In this document: positions 27,398-35,373 of the stretch, piece by piece
How the letters are laid out: each line of letters starts with the position of its first letter
Numbering within the stretch: the stretch's first letter is position 1
Origin: Chloroflexota bacterium
Lineage (GTDB): Bacteria; Chloroflexota; Anaerolineae; UBA7937; B3-Chlor
Reading direction: 5' to 3'
Length of the DNA: 64,000 nt
NCBI GenBank assembly: GCA_030603665.1
Contig: JAUVXJ010000009.1
Span: 62,001-126,000, forward strand
Notes under the pieces: model-generated
What the model saw: the letters and a program-made list of their open reading frames with translations, nothing else
Databases searched by the model: none
Told to the model about the DNA's origin: nothing
Translations under genes and position numbers: made by a program

Positions 27398-28210
27398 TTG
27401 GGCGACTTGGTGTTCCTCAAGCTGGGGGGGTCTCTCATCACGGACAAGAGATCACCTCAGACTGCGCGGGAAGAGCTAATCCAGCGTGTGGCTGGGGAGA
27501 TAGCGGCTGCTCTCAGCGAGGTTCCAGAGCTGAAACTGGTTCTGGGCCATGGCAGCGGGTCCTTCGGGCATCCCACCGCCAGCAGATACGGTGTCCACGA
27601 GGGGCTGGCTGGAAGCGATGATTGGTGGGGCTATGCCCAAACTGCTGTCGTGGCTGGTCGCCTGAACCACCTGGTCATCGACGCATTCCTCGCTCAGGGG
27701 ATACCCGTTGTGCCTCTCCAGCCATCAGCGTCCGCTCGCTGCCACGATGGCAAGCTGGTTCACCTTGACGCCGCCCCCATTGAGGAGTGCTTGAGGCGTG
27801 GTCTGGTGCCGGTGGTCTATGGCGACGTCTCCTTCGACATGGTGCGTGGCAGTGCTATTGTCTCCACGGAACAGATCTTTGCCTACATCGCCCCACGCCT
27901 CATGCCTGCGAGGGTGATTCTGGCTGGTCATGTGGACGGCGTATTCACGGCAGATCCTTTGCGGCAAGGGGGCACTCGCCTTTTGAGCGAGATATCCGCT
28001 TCCTCGTTCCCCGAGGTAGGAAGAATGCTCACCGGCTCGCGCGACACAGATGTGACCGGTGGGATGCTGGCCAAGGTGAAGACCATGTTTGAGCTGATCG
28101 AGGCCCAGCCCAATCTCACAGTACGCATCATCTCAGGCGAGCAGAAGGGACTCATCAGGAAGGCGTTGATCGATCCAGGTATTGAGGCGGGCACACTGCT
28201 GCATCGCTGA
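27398..28210 (+). CDS. ipk: Isopentenyl phosphate kinase
   Basis: A 270-residue amino-acid-kinase-fold enzyme that converts isopentenyl phosphate to isopentenyl diphosphate. It starts LVFLKLGGSLITDK, with the conserved Lys and glycine loop. GHGSGSFGHP at residues 50-59 carries the family-specific His58 (the catalytic His of archaeal IPK), which separates it from glutamate and fosfomycin kinases. Further motifs are PVVYGDVSFD and DVTGGMLAKVKTM. TTG 27398 is the start; the ribosome site is only AGGACGG. With mevalonate kinase in the same unit, it supports the alternative mevalonate pathway known in archaea and some Chloroflexota. The needed mevalonate-phosphate decarboxylase is not in this window. 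Confidence 0.92.
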   Translation: MGDLVFLKLGGSLITDKRSPQTAREELIQRVAGEIAAALSEVPELKLVLGHGSGSFGHPTASRYGVHEGLAGSDDWWGYAQTAVVAGRLNHLVIDAFLAQGIPVVPLQPSASARCHDGKLVHLDAAPIEECLRRGLVPVVYGDVSFDMVRGSAIVSTEQIFAYIAPRLMPARVILAGHVDGVFTADPLRQGGTRLLSEISASSFPEVGRMLTGSRDTDVTGGMLAKVKTMFELIEAQPNLTVRIISGEQKGLIRKALIDPGIEAGTLLHR

Positions 28211-28272
28211 GGGTGTATCGTACCTGGGGCCGGTGAGTTATGCGTGGACCAGACTCGAGGTGAGCACTTTCC

Positions 28273-29343
28273 ATGCGGGTGATAGATGGCTCTTACGGCG
28301 AGGGGGGCGGGGCGGTATTGCGCAACTCCTTGTCTCTCTCTGCGGTGCTCGGCGAGCCGATAACGGTGGAGAACATTCGCGTCAAGCGTCCCAATCCGGG
28401 TCTACAGGCCCAGCATCTGACCGCGGTTCGTGCCCTGGCGAGCGTCTGTCGCGCGAAGGTGGAAGGGGCGGAGCTGAGATCCTCGACGTTGACCTTCGAG
28501 CCTCAATCGGCGCCGCGGAGCGGTGAGTACTCATGGGACGTAGCAGAGGCCCGCAAGGGCGGGAGTGCGGGCTCCGCCAGTCTGGTTTTCCAGGCCTTGC
28601 TTGTGCCTCTGCTTGTCGCTGACGGCGACTCGAGACTGTTCTTGGGAGGCGGGACCCACGTTGCTTGGAGCCCATCTTTTCACTATTTGCAGTCGGTCTA
28701 CCTGCCCGCACTAGGCCAGGTGGGTGTGAACGCGCGAGTTGACCTTGAGCGGTGGGGCTGGTACCCTGTGGGCGGCGGTGTGATGACCGCCCAGATCGCC
28801 GGTGGACGGGAGACCTTCACCCAGATGCCAGGTCTTCAGTGCAACGACCGCGGAGAACTCAGGAGGCTATCGGGGATATCTGCTGTTGCGAACCTGCCCG
28901 GGCACATCGCAGAGCGTCAGAAACGTCAGGCAGAGAGCGTGCTGCGGGCCGAGGGTTTCGAGCCGGAGATAGAGATCGTCGACGCTCCCGCCACAGGGCG
29001 GGGAACGGTGCTCTTTCTGGGTGCAGAGTTCGAAGATGTGCGAGCTGGCTTCACATCGCTCGGCAGGCGGGGCAAGCCCGCGGAGCAGGTGGCTGAAGAG
29101 GCCTGCAACCAGTTCCTGCAGTACTACCGGAGTGGGGCTGCTCTCGACCAGCATCTTGCGGATCAGATCATCCTGCCCCTGGCGTTGGCTGAGGGTCCCT
29201 CGTCGTTTACCACCAGCCGCATTACTCAGCATCTCATGACCAACGCTTGGATCGTGGAACGACTCTTGAACAGGCGAATTGGCGTTGAAGGAAAGGAAGG
29301 AAGAGCGGGAAAGGTGAGCATAGCAGGGCGTAGGGATGTTTGA
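28273..29343 (+). CDS. rtcA: RNA 3'-terminal phosphate cyclase
   Basis: A 356-residue enzyme that makes 2',3'-cyclic phosphate ends on RNA using ATP. It opens VIDGSYGEGGGAVLRNSLSL, close to the family signature in which Gln usually follows the triple Gly; here it is Ala. Other motifs are RPNPGLQAQHLTA, GGGTHVAWSPSFHYL (RtcA substrate region) and AALDQHLADQIILPLALAEG, whose His is in the position of the adenylated catalytic His. SSFTTSRITQHLMTN closes the fold. ATG 28273 follows GAGGTGAG. The end overlaps the RNase Z start by eight bases, so the two RNA-processing genes are coupled. No rtcB or rtcR is in view. Confidence 0.92.
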   Translation: MRVIDGSYGEGGGAVLRNSLSLSAVLGEPITVENIRVKRPNPGLQAQHLTAVRALASVCRAKVEGAELRSSTLTFEPQSAPRSGEYSWDVAEARKGGSAGSASLVFQALLVPLLVADGDSRLFLGGGTHVAWSPSFHYLQSVYLPALGQVGVNARVDLERWGWYPVGGGVMTAQIAGGRETFTQMPGLQCNDRGELRRLSGISAVANLPGHIAERQKRQAESVLRAEGFEPEIEIVDAPATGRGTVLFLGAEFEDVRAGFTSLGRRGKPAEQVAEEACNQFLQYYRSGAALDQHLADQIILPLALAEGPSSFTTSRITQHLMTNAWIVERLLNRRIGVEGKEGRAGKVSIAGRRDV

Positions 29344-30256
29344 GATCGTCTTCCTGGGCACGTCGGCCTCGGCCCCTTCGGTGGCGAGGAATCTGAGCGC
29401 GTGCATGGTGATCTACAAACAGCACCGATTCCTTGTCGATTGCGGTGAGGGTACCCAGCGACAGCTGCTGAAGAGTGGTCTAGGCTTCAAGCGATTGAAG
29501 CGCATACTCCTCACCCATGGGCATCTGGATCACATCCTGGGGTTGGGAGGTCTGGTCTCGACCTTCAGCCGGTGGGAGGCAGTCGAATCACTGGAAATAT
29601 ACGGTGGCCGATGGGCCCTGGACAGGGTGCAGGATCTGATATTCGGCGTCGTGCTGCGAGGTGCCACACCCCTCATCGAACTGGAATTCATCGAGTTGTC
29701 ACCCGGGGTGTTGCTGGAGGATGACGATTTTACCCTGTCGGCATTCCCCGTTACGCATCGTGGTCCCGGTTGCTTTGGGTTCACCTTCGAGGAGCGCAGC
29801 AAGCGACCTTTTCTGGTGGAGGAAGCCGAGAGACTGGGCGTGCCGGCGGGAAAGGAGCGCAAGCGGCTTGTAGAAGGCAAAGCGGTGACTCTGGCGGATG
29901 GAAGCACAATCTATCCAGATCAGGTGCTGGGACCGCCGCGCCCTGGAGTGAAGCTCGCTTATGTCGGCGATGCCGCTCGGGTCGATGATCTGGTTCCTCA
30001 CGTCCTGGAGGCCGACGGTGTGGTCATCGAGGCCACGTATCTGGAGGACCAAGCTGAGCTTGCGGAGCAATACGGACACCTGACCGTTGCGCAGGCGGCG
30101 ACCCTGGCCCGGGAGGCGCGTGTGCGCACTCTGTATCTCAATCACATCTCCCGTCGTTACCCTGTCCAAGAAGTATTGAAAGAGGCGGAGAGAGTGTTCC
30201 CCGGTGCCATTGTGGCCAGGGATTTCGACAGGTTTGAGCTCCGTAGAGAAGAGTAG
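29336..30256 (+). CDS. rnz: Ribonuclease Z (tRNA 3' endonuclease)
   Basis: A 306-residue metallo-beta-lactamase-fold enzyme that trims tRNA 3' trailers. The metal motif is THGHLDHILGL (His61, His63, Asp65, His66). VTHRGPGCFGFTFEE carries the third metal His, VGDAARVDDLV the bridging Asp, and LTVAQAATLAREA with LYLNHISRRY the final His motifs. Length and order match the short bacterial form (about 305-310 residues). GEGTQRQLLKSGLGFKRLKR is the usual tRNase Z N-terminal signature. It is translated with rtcA (overlap) and ends the isoprenoid-RNA operon. Confidence 0.95.
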   Translation: MFEIVFLGTSASAPSVARNLSACMVIYKQHRFLVDCGEGTQRQLLKSGLGFKRLKRILLTHGHLDHILGLGGLVSTFSRWEAVESLEIYGGRWALDRVQDLIFGVVLRGATPLIELEFIELSPGVLLEDDDFTLSAFPVTHRGPGCFGFTFEERSKRPFLVEEAERLGVPAGKERKRLVEGKAVTLADGSTIYPDQVLGPPRPGVKLAYVGDAARVDDLVPHVLEADGVVIEATYLEDQAELAEQYGHLTVAQAATLAREARVRTLYLNHISRRYPVQEVLKEAERVFPGAIVARDFDRFELRREE

Positions 30257-30427
30257 ATCAGCAATCTGGGCAGAACTTGGGGTCTTAAGCGGAAGCACAC
30301 CTACGCCAGTCGCGTCCCTGGCTCAGCGTGTGCCTTGGCGGGGTAGGAGCGCGCTGCGCTCGATCCTGACAGCTGCAGTCCCATCTATCTTTGACCATCC
30401 TGTGGTCGCCACAACGGTTCGTGGCTA

Positions 30428-30456
30428 TTGAAGATTCGTCCCGTTTGTGCTACAAT
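30428..30456 (+). promoter_or_regulatory. Promoter of the GcvH-like gene
   Basis: TTGAAG (30428-30433) and TACAAT (30451-30456) are 17 bases apart, with a predicted start about 28 bases before ATG 30491. It separates this gene from the RNase Z operon. Confidence 0.65.
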
Positions 30457-30490
30457 CACCCACGAGAATTGGAGAGGAGGTGCGTAAGCG

Positions 30491-30922
30491 ATGGACATCA
30501 GTGGATACAACTACCCTGATGGACTGTACTACGACAAGAGCCACGGTTGGGCATCCGTGGAAGGGAATACGGTCACTCAGGGCGTGACCGAATTCGCGCA
30601 GAAGATATCCAAGGAGATAGTGTACGTTGAGGTCCCCAGGGCCGGCCGTACGGTTGAGCAAGGCAAAACCTTCATGTCCATGGAATCGGGCAAGTGGGTA
30701 GGGCGTATCGCCGCTATGGTCGGTGGCAAGATCTCCGAGGCTAACGAGGAGCTGGAATGGGACGTAGCTCCCATCAACGACGATCCCTTCGGGGAAGGTT
30801 GGCTGGCCAAGATCGAGGCCTCAGAGCCCGGTGAACTTGACAACCTACTCAAGGCCTCCGATGACGAGTTCAAGTCTTTCATAGAGTCGGAGGTAGAGAA
30901 GTTCAAAGACATCCTCGGATAG
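30491..30922 (+). CDS. GcvH-like lipoyl carrier protein (possible LbpA-type)
   Basis: A 143-residue lipoyl-domain protein of the glycine-cleavage H family: YYDKSHGWASVEGNTVTQGV for the first strands, then the lipoylation hairpin FMSMESGKWVGRI with Lys68, and NEELEWDVAPINDDPFGEGW, the usual end. Canonical GcvH has E-S-V-K followed by small residues at the lipoyl site; this one has E-S-G-K-W-V-G. As I recall, that sequence marks GcvH-like proteins not used in glycine cleavage, including sHdr-associated LbpA proteins. No gcvT or gcvP is near. Cytochrome and Hdr genes and a lipoate ligase follow, so an electron- or group-carrier role with the Hdr system is plausible. A good ribosome site (GAGAGGAGG) precedes ATG 30491. 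Ordinary GcvH cannot be ruled out. Confidence 0.8.
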   Translation: MDISGYNYPDGLYYDKSHGWASVEGNTVTQGVTEFAQKISKEIVYVEVPRAGRTVEQGKTFMSMESGKWVGRIAAMVGGKISEANEELEWDVAPINDDPFGEGWLAKIEASEPGELDNLLKASDDEFKSFIESEVEKFKDILG

Positions 30923-31002
30923 GCGCAGTGGGCGGCTGCACCCGGCTGCTCCCTGCTCTCGGCCTGAGTCTCGCTGCATGGGGGTCTCGGTAGGTGGCTG
31001 CT

Positions 31003-31024
31003 AAGGGGTGGGGTTTCCGCCCTT
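31003..31024 (+). terminator. Weak hairpin after the GcvH-like gene
   Basis: AAGGG (31003-31007) pairs with CCCTT (31020-31024), followed by TGTTTTGTCTGTTG. The stem is short and the loop is 12 bases, so it is at best a weak terminator. The cytochrome genes start about 105 bases later; no clear promoter was found for them. Confidence 0.3.
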
Positions 31025-31130
31025 TGTTTTGTCTGTTGTCGAGCTGAATGACGCGCGGAACCTACCACCCTGGGGTGATGTGGCCTCAGGGTAGTCTACT
31101 GTGTCGACAGGACCAAGAGGAGCGGCACCG

Positions 31131-31970
31131 TTGAAGAGGCCAGCGTTGGTATGGTGTTTGACGATCGCGGTGGTGATCGTAGCGGCTGTCATGGTGCTGA
31201 TGACGCGCTGTGGTCAGCCAATCTCAGGGCGACCTTCTCATGAGCCGGAGTTCGGTTCCTGGTACGTTGAGGTACAGCGCTACAACCAGGGTGTCCACGG
31301 TGGGATGGACTGCTCACTTTGCCACACGGACATCGATCCTGAAGAGCATCCAGACTCCGAGAACCTCAGTGAGAGCGCCACAGATCTTTTCGATTATGAG
31401 GCGTGCGCCAGCTGTCACCCGCAGGAGTATGAGCACTATCATCTTGGGGTGCACGCGGAAGTCCTGAGCGGGACGGTGCAATCGGAGATTGACTACCCCG
31501 CGCCTACCTGTGGACACTGTCACGATCCCCACTACCGCCAGGTGTTGTCGCGCCTACAGGTCATTGATGCGCAGGTGGACATCTGCGGGCAGTGCCACCC
31601 GTCGGAGTTAGAGACCTACCTGGAGAACTACCACGGAAAGACGGCCGTCGACCTGGACTACGCAGACTCAGCCTCGTGTGCGGACTGTCACGGATCTCAT
31701 CAAGTGGTGGCGCTTGATCAGCCGGAGAAGGCGGTGCAGGTCTGCCGCAAGTGCCATCCTGATGCCACTGAGAACATGGTTGGTTACCTCATCCACGCTG
31801 AGGAGACCCTTTCCCCAGATGCTGACGCCTCACACGCTCGCGAGTCTGTGCTGCTCTTCTTGGTCCAACTGTTCTTTGTGGTGCTTACGGTGAGCGTCTT
31901 GGCGTTCTTCTACGGTCATACCTTCCTCTGGCTTCTGCGCGGGCTTCACGAGAAGCTGCGGAGGCGATGA
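31131..31970 (+). CDS. Membrane-anchored hexahaem cytochrome c
   Basis: A 279-residue protein with an N-terminal anchor helix (LTIAVVIVAAVMVLM), six CXXCH haem motifs (CSLCH, CASCH, CGHCH, CGQCH, CADCH, CRKCH) spread over about residues 60-220, and a C-terminal helix (LFLVQLFFVVLTVSVLAFFYG) near residue 250. The haem domain is extracytoplasmic. It resembles NapC/NrfH-like and cytochrome c3/c7-type redox hubs that exchange electrons with quinol oxidoreductases. TTG 31131 has AAGAGGAG eight bases upstream; GTG 31101 is open but lacks a ribosome site. Its stop overlaps the cytochrome b start (ATGA), so the two are translated together. Confidence 0.88.
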   Translation: MKRPALVWCLTIAVVIVAAVMVLMTRCGQPISGRPSHEPEFGSWYVEVQRYNQGVHGGMDCSLCHTDIDPEEHPDSENLSESATDLFDYEACASCHPQEYEHYHLGVHAEVLSGTVQSEIDYPAPTCGHCHDPHYRQVLSRLQVIDAQVDICGQCHPSELETYLENYHGKTAVDLDYADSASCADCHGSHQVVALDQPEKAVQVCRKCHPDATENMVGYLIHAEETLSPDADASHARESVLLFLVQLFFVVLTVSVLAFFYGHTFLWLLRGLHEKLRRR

Positions 31971-32689
31971 AGATGTCGGAAACAGTTACACACTACTGGC
32001 GTCTAAACCTCTTCCACCGCTTCATCCACGTCTTGGTTATGGTCAGTTTCGCGGGTGCGGCCCTCTCTGGAATGGCCCTCAAGTTCACGACCGCCGCCTG
32101 GGCCAGGCTGGCCATGCAGCTCATGGGCGGTGTACCTGGCGCAGCTTTGCTCCACCGGGTGTGCGCGATGGTCATCGCCTTCTACGGCTTCCTGCACTTC
32201 ATCTACATCGTCTACGACATCGCGAGACACAAGGGTTCCATCTTCCGCGGGTCTTCAATGCTCCCGCGTCCGCAGGATATCGTCGATCTGTGGCAGCACC
32301 TCATGTACTTCCTTGGCCGACGACCACGACCGCAGTTCGACCGGTTCACGTATTGGGAGAAGTTTGATTACTTTGCCGTGTTCTGGGGAGTGCTGATGAT
32401 TGGTCTTTCGGGACTCGTGCTTTGGTTCCCCGAAATTGCCACGCAGTTCTTGCCAGGCGTGGCGATCAACATCGCTCAGATCATGCACAGTGACGAGGCG
32501 TTGCTTGCGGTCGGGTTCATCTTCGTGGTCCACATGTTCAATACCCACATGCGGGCGGAGAAGTTCCCCGTAGACATGTCCATCTTCACTGGCAAGGTAA
32601 GCGAAGACGAGTTGAAGAAGGAGCATGCACTGGAGTGGGAGCGGATGCAAGAGGACCCAGCATTGATGGAGGAGGCTAGGGTCAAGTGA
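31967..32689 (+). CDS. Di-haem cytochrome b (formate dehydrogenase gamma/b561-like)
   Basis: A 240-residue integral membrane protein with four main helices. His residues suitable for haem b ligation sit in helix one (FHRFIHVLVMVSF), helix two (LLHRVCAMVIAFYGFLHFIY) and helix four (MHSDEALLAVGFIFVVHMFN). A conserved cytosolic loop, LPRPQDIVDLWQHLMYFLG, and FTYWEKFDYFAVFWG before helix three match the cytochrome b subunits of multihaem quinone oxidoreductases. It would pass electrons between the menaquinone pool and the adjacent cytochromes c. It overlaps both neighbours by four bases, so all three should form one complex. Confidence 0.85.
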   Translation: MKMSETVTHYWRLNLFHRFIHVLVMVSFAGAALSGMALKFTTAAWARLAMQLMGGVPGAALLHRVCAMVIAFYGFLHFIYIVYDIARHKGSIFRGSSMLPRPQDIVDLWQHLMYFLGRRPRPQFDRFTYWEKFDYFAVFWGVLMIGLSGLVLWFPEIATQFLPGVAINIAQIMHSDEALLAVGFIFVVHMFNTHMRAEKFPVDMSIFTGKVSEDELKKEHALEWERMQEDPALMEEARVK

Positions 32690-34152
32690 GAGCAGGCCTG
32701 GTTGGTCTCTGCGTCGTGAGCCTCGCCGTTCTCGTGGCGCTTACTCTGGCCCCAGCGTTTGCTCAGGAGCCTGAGCCTGAGCAGGAGCAGTGCTGGGCGT
32801 GTCACAGACAGCCAAACTTGGACACTGTGGCAGGTGTTCAGGCCGCCATCGCCCTCTGTCTGGATTGCCACAGCGAAGCTGACATCTCCAAGGAGACTGA
32901 CGGACAGGAAATCCCGTTGCAGGTCCAAGAGGAGGCATATGGGGCAACGCGGCACGGTCATCTGTCATGTACCCACTGCCACAGCACCGTGGCCCACTCG
33001 CCTCACGAGGAGCGAGCACCCTTGGCCTGCGGAGACTGCCATCACAATCTGTCTCAGCACATCGCCAGCGGAGACGCCCACCTCACGGTGCAGTGCAGTG
33101 CATGCCACTTCGAGCCCGATGCGGTGATTCGTGATGCTGAGACGGGTGTCGTGGAACTGAGCGCCTTTGATGCGCAGGGAAGGGCACTCGACAGAACTGG
33201 ACACCAGATGACCAAGCCTGTGGACTGCGGCCGATGCCACTTCGCGGGCAACGACCTGGGGGCCGCCAGTGCTGCCCTGCCGCCCAAGGGCCCGCTTTGC
33301 TTCGCTTGCCACGATGCGTCGCTAGCTCTCTATGCGGGTAGCCTTCGCGCACCGAACGCTGGCGTGCGCATTGACTGGGTGTCCGCTCCTGCCCTGGTCG
33401 TCTTTTGCCTCGGCCTGGTTGCTGCGGCCTCCTTCTGGTTGAAGGGTACCGTTCATGGCAAAGCGGATCTTTCGGTGGGAGAGAAGCTATCGTACATCGT
33501 GGCCGATGCGTGCGGGATCATCTTCTCCCGCCGCCTCCTCACTCTACTCAAGTACTTCATCCTGGATGGCGTTCTCCTGCGGCGCACGCTGAAGGAGGGC
33601 GTAGGCCGTTGGTTGATGCACGGACTCATACTCTGGGCTTTCTTGGGGCGCTTCCTCTTGGGAATCTCGACGTGGTGGATGGCTCAGCTCTGGCCCACAG
33701 CCCCCCTGACTCAGACCCTGGTCGACAAGAACGCTCCGCCGGTGGCCTTTCTGTACGACTTCCTGGCCCTACTGGTCATCGTCGGCGCCATCTGGGCTCT
33801 GATGCGCCGGGCTCTCGATAGGCAGATGAGGGAGGTCACCACTGCAGGTGACGTAGCGATCACTGCTCTCCTGGGCGGGCTATTCGTCTTTGGTTTCGTT
33901 GTTGAGGGCGCGCGCCTGATCGTGACCCAAGTGCCCGTCGAGTTGGCGGTATACTCCTTTGGGGGCTACGCTGTTTCGCTAGTGCTGCGCCTGGTACCCG
34001 TTGACTGGGCGTCTGCATATCCATATCTGTGGTGGGTGCACGCCGCTCTGGTGGCTGCCTTCGTTGCCTGCCTGCCCTTCAGCAAGTTCTTCCACATCCT
34101 GGTGGGACCCATGTTGGTGACAATCAGTGGGCTGCTAAGAGAGAAAGAATAG
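32686..34152 (+). CDS. Heptahaem cytochrome c fused to a NarI/DsrM-like membrane domain
   Basis: A 488-residue fusion. After a signal peptide (ending around PAFAQEPE) come seven CXXCH motifs (CWACH, CLDCH, CTHCH, CGDCH, CSACH, CGRCH, CFACH) within about residues 35-210. From about residue 225 a membrane domain with five or six helices follows, with His residues placed as haem b ligands. The general plan is that of nitrate reductase gamma, DsrM and HdrE proteins (LMHGLILWAFLGRFLLGIST and YLWWVHAALVAAFVACLPFS). DsrM/HdrE proteins pair with a CCG-type iron-sulfur protein, and such a gene follows six bases downstream. GTG 32686 overlaps the cytochrome b stop. Confidence 0.85.
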   Translation: MRAGLVGLCVVSLAVLVALTLAPAFAQEPEPEQEQCWACHRQPNLDTVAGVQAAIALCLDCHSEADISKETDGQEIPLQVQEEAYGATRHGHLSCTHCHSTVAHSPHEERAPLACGDCHHNLSQHIASGDAHLTVQCSACHFEPDAVIRDAETGVVELSAFDAQGRALDRTGHQMTKPVDCGRCHFAGNDLGAASAALPPKGPLCFACHDASLALYAGSLRAPNAGVRIDWVSAPALVVFCLGLVAAASFWLKGTVHGKADLSVGEKLSYIVADACGIIFSRRLLTLLKYFILDGVLLRRTLKEGVGRWLMHGLILWAFLGRFLLGISTWWMAQLWPTAPLTQTLVDKNAPPVAFLYDFLALLVIVGAIWALMRRALDRQMREVTTAGDVAITALLGGLFVFGFVVEGARLIVTQVPVELAVYSFGGYAVSLVLRLVPVDWASAYPYLWWVHAALVAAFVACLPFSKFFHILVGPMLVTISGLLREKE

Positions 34153-34158
34153 CCATTA

Positions 34159-35364
34159 ATGGGACTCGAGAAGCTCACTGTAAGACAGTTGATCGAACTG
34201 GACGCATGTACGCGCTGCGGATTGTGCATAGAGTGGTGCTCAAACTGTCTGGAGATCGGCGAGCCCGTTGCCTGGCCCAGGGAGAAGATCAAGAGTCTGA
34301 GGTCGCTGGTAAGGGGAGGCTCTGGCATTCGCGCCCGGTTGCGAGGTCCCAGCACTCCCAATGAAGAAGCGCTGGCGAGTCTCTCAAAAGCCGTTTACGA
34401 CTGCACGTTGTGCGCGCGGTGCGCCGAGGTGTGCCCCGTAGGCATAGATACTCGCTCCCTCTGGCTGGTCACCCGGGAGGAGATGGTAGATAGAGGCTGC
34501 TATCCTGAGCCTTTCGACACCCTACGCGAAATGGTGACCACGAACCACAACATCTCCGGTGACAATAACGATGAGCGGTTGATCTGGAGCGAGAATCTGG
34601 AGGAAGTGCCTGACAGCGTGCGGGGCAAAGAGCAGGCGGAGATAGTCTACTTCGTGGGCTGCACCCCGTCCTTCTACCCTCAGACGTATGGGATTCCTCA
34701 AGCCGCAGTGGCCGTGATGGAGAGGGCCGGGCTGGACTTCACCACGCTAGGAAGCGATGAGTGGTGTTGTGGATATCCCCTGATGATCGCAGGCATGGGC
34801 GATGCTATTAGTGAGCTGGTGCAGCACAACGTCAAGGCTGTGCGGGCAAAGGGAGCTCAGAGACTCGTGGCCGGCTGTCCGTCGTGCTATGACACCTGGA
34901 TACATGAGTACCCCAGGATCATCGGAGAACCATTGGGGTTCGAAGTACTGCACATGAGCCAGCTCCTGGAGGAACTGCTGGACGAGGGGCGCCTGAGGCT
35001 GGGCGAGTTCCCTAGGCCAGTTACCTATCACGACCCCTGTGACCTTGGCAGGAACGGCGGGATATACGAGGCTCCCCGCAACGTCATCCGTAGCATACCC
35101 GGAGTATCCTTCACCGAGATGGAAGAGAATCGGCGATATGCGCTCTGTTGCGGTGGCGGAGGGGATGTGGCGATGTGCAATCAGGAATTGGTGGAAGCAG
35201 TGGCGAGACGTCGTCTCCAGCAAGCTCAGGCCACAGGAGCGCAAGTGCTCGTCTCAGCCTGCCAGCAATGCAAGCGAACGTTGATGACAGCGGCACGGCA
35301 GGAGAAGGTGAGAATCCGCGCCATGGACCTCGTGGAGTTGGTCGCGGCGGCCATGGAAGAGTGA
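34159..35364 (+). CDS. HdrD/DsrK-like iron-sulfur protein of the membrane module
   Basis: A 401-residue cytoplasmic protein. It has two N-terminal [4Fe-4S] sites (CTRCGLCIEWC near residue 16 and CTLCARCAEVC near 79). Two CCG domains follow: the first with VYFVGCTPSFYP, EWCCGYPL and GCPSC; the second with YHDPCDLGR, ALCCGGGGD and SACQQCKRT. The Cys sets are complete, so a HdrB-type noncubane cluster able to cleave disulfides is possible. The closest functional models are HdrD, DsrK and TmcB, which take electrons from a membrane cytochrome b partner, here the gene before. It is a paralog of 38854-40074: both share a block beginning VTT.HNISGD.N..RLIW.ENLE. Confidence 0.88.
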   Translation: MGLEKLTVRQLIELDACTRCGLCIEWCSNCLEIGEPVAWPREKIKSLRSLVRGGSGIRARLRGPSTPNEEALASLSKAVYDCTLCARCAEVCPVGIDTRSLWLVTREEMVDRGCYPEPFDTLREMVTTNHNISGDNNDERLIWSENLEEVPDSVRGKEQAEIVYFVGCTPSFYPQTYGIPQAAVAVMERAGLDFTTLGSDEWCCGYPLMIAGMGDAISELVQHNVKAVRAKGAQRLVAGCPSCYDTWIHEYPRIIGEPLGFEVLHMSQLLEELLDEGRLRLGEFPRPVTYHDPCDLGRNGGIYEAPRNVIRSIPGVSFTEMEENRRYALCCGGGGDVAMCNQELVEAVARRRLQQAQATGAQVLVSACQQCKRTLMTAARQEKVRIRAMDLVELVAAAMEE

Positions 35365-35373
35365 TCCACGACC

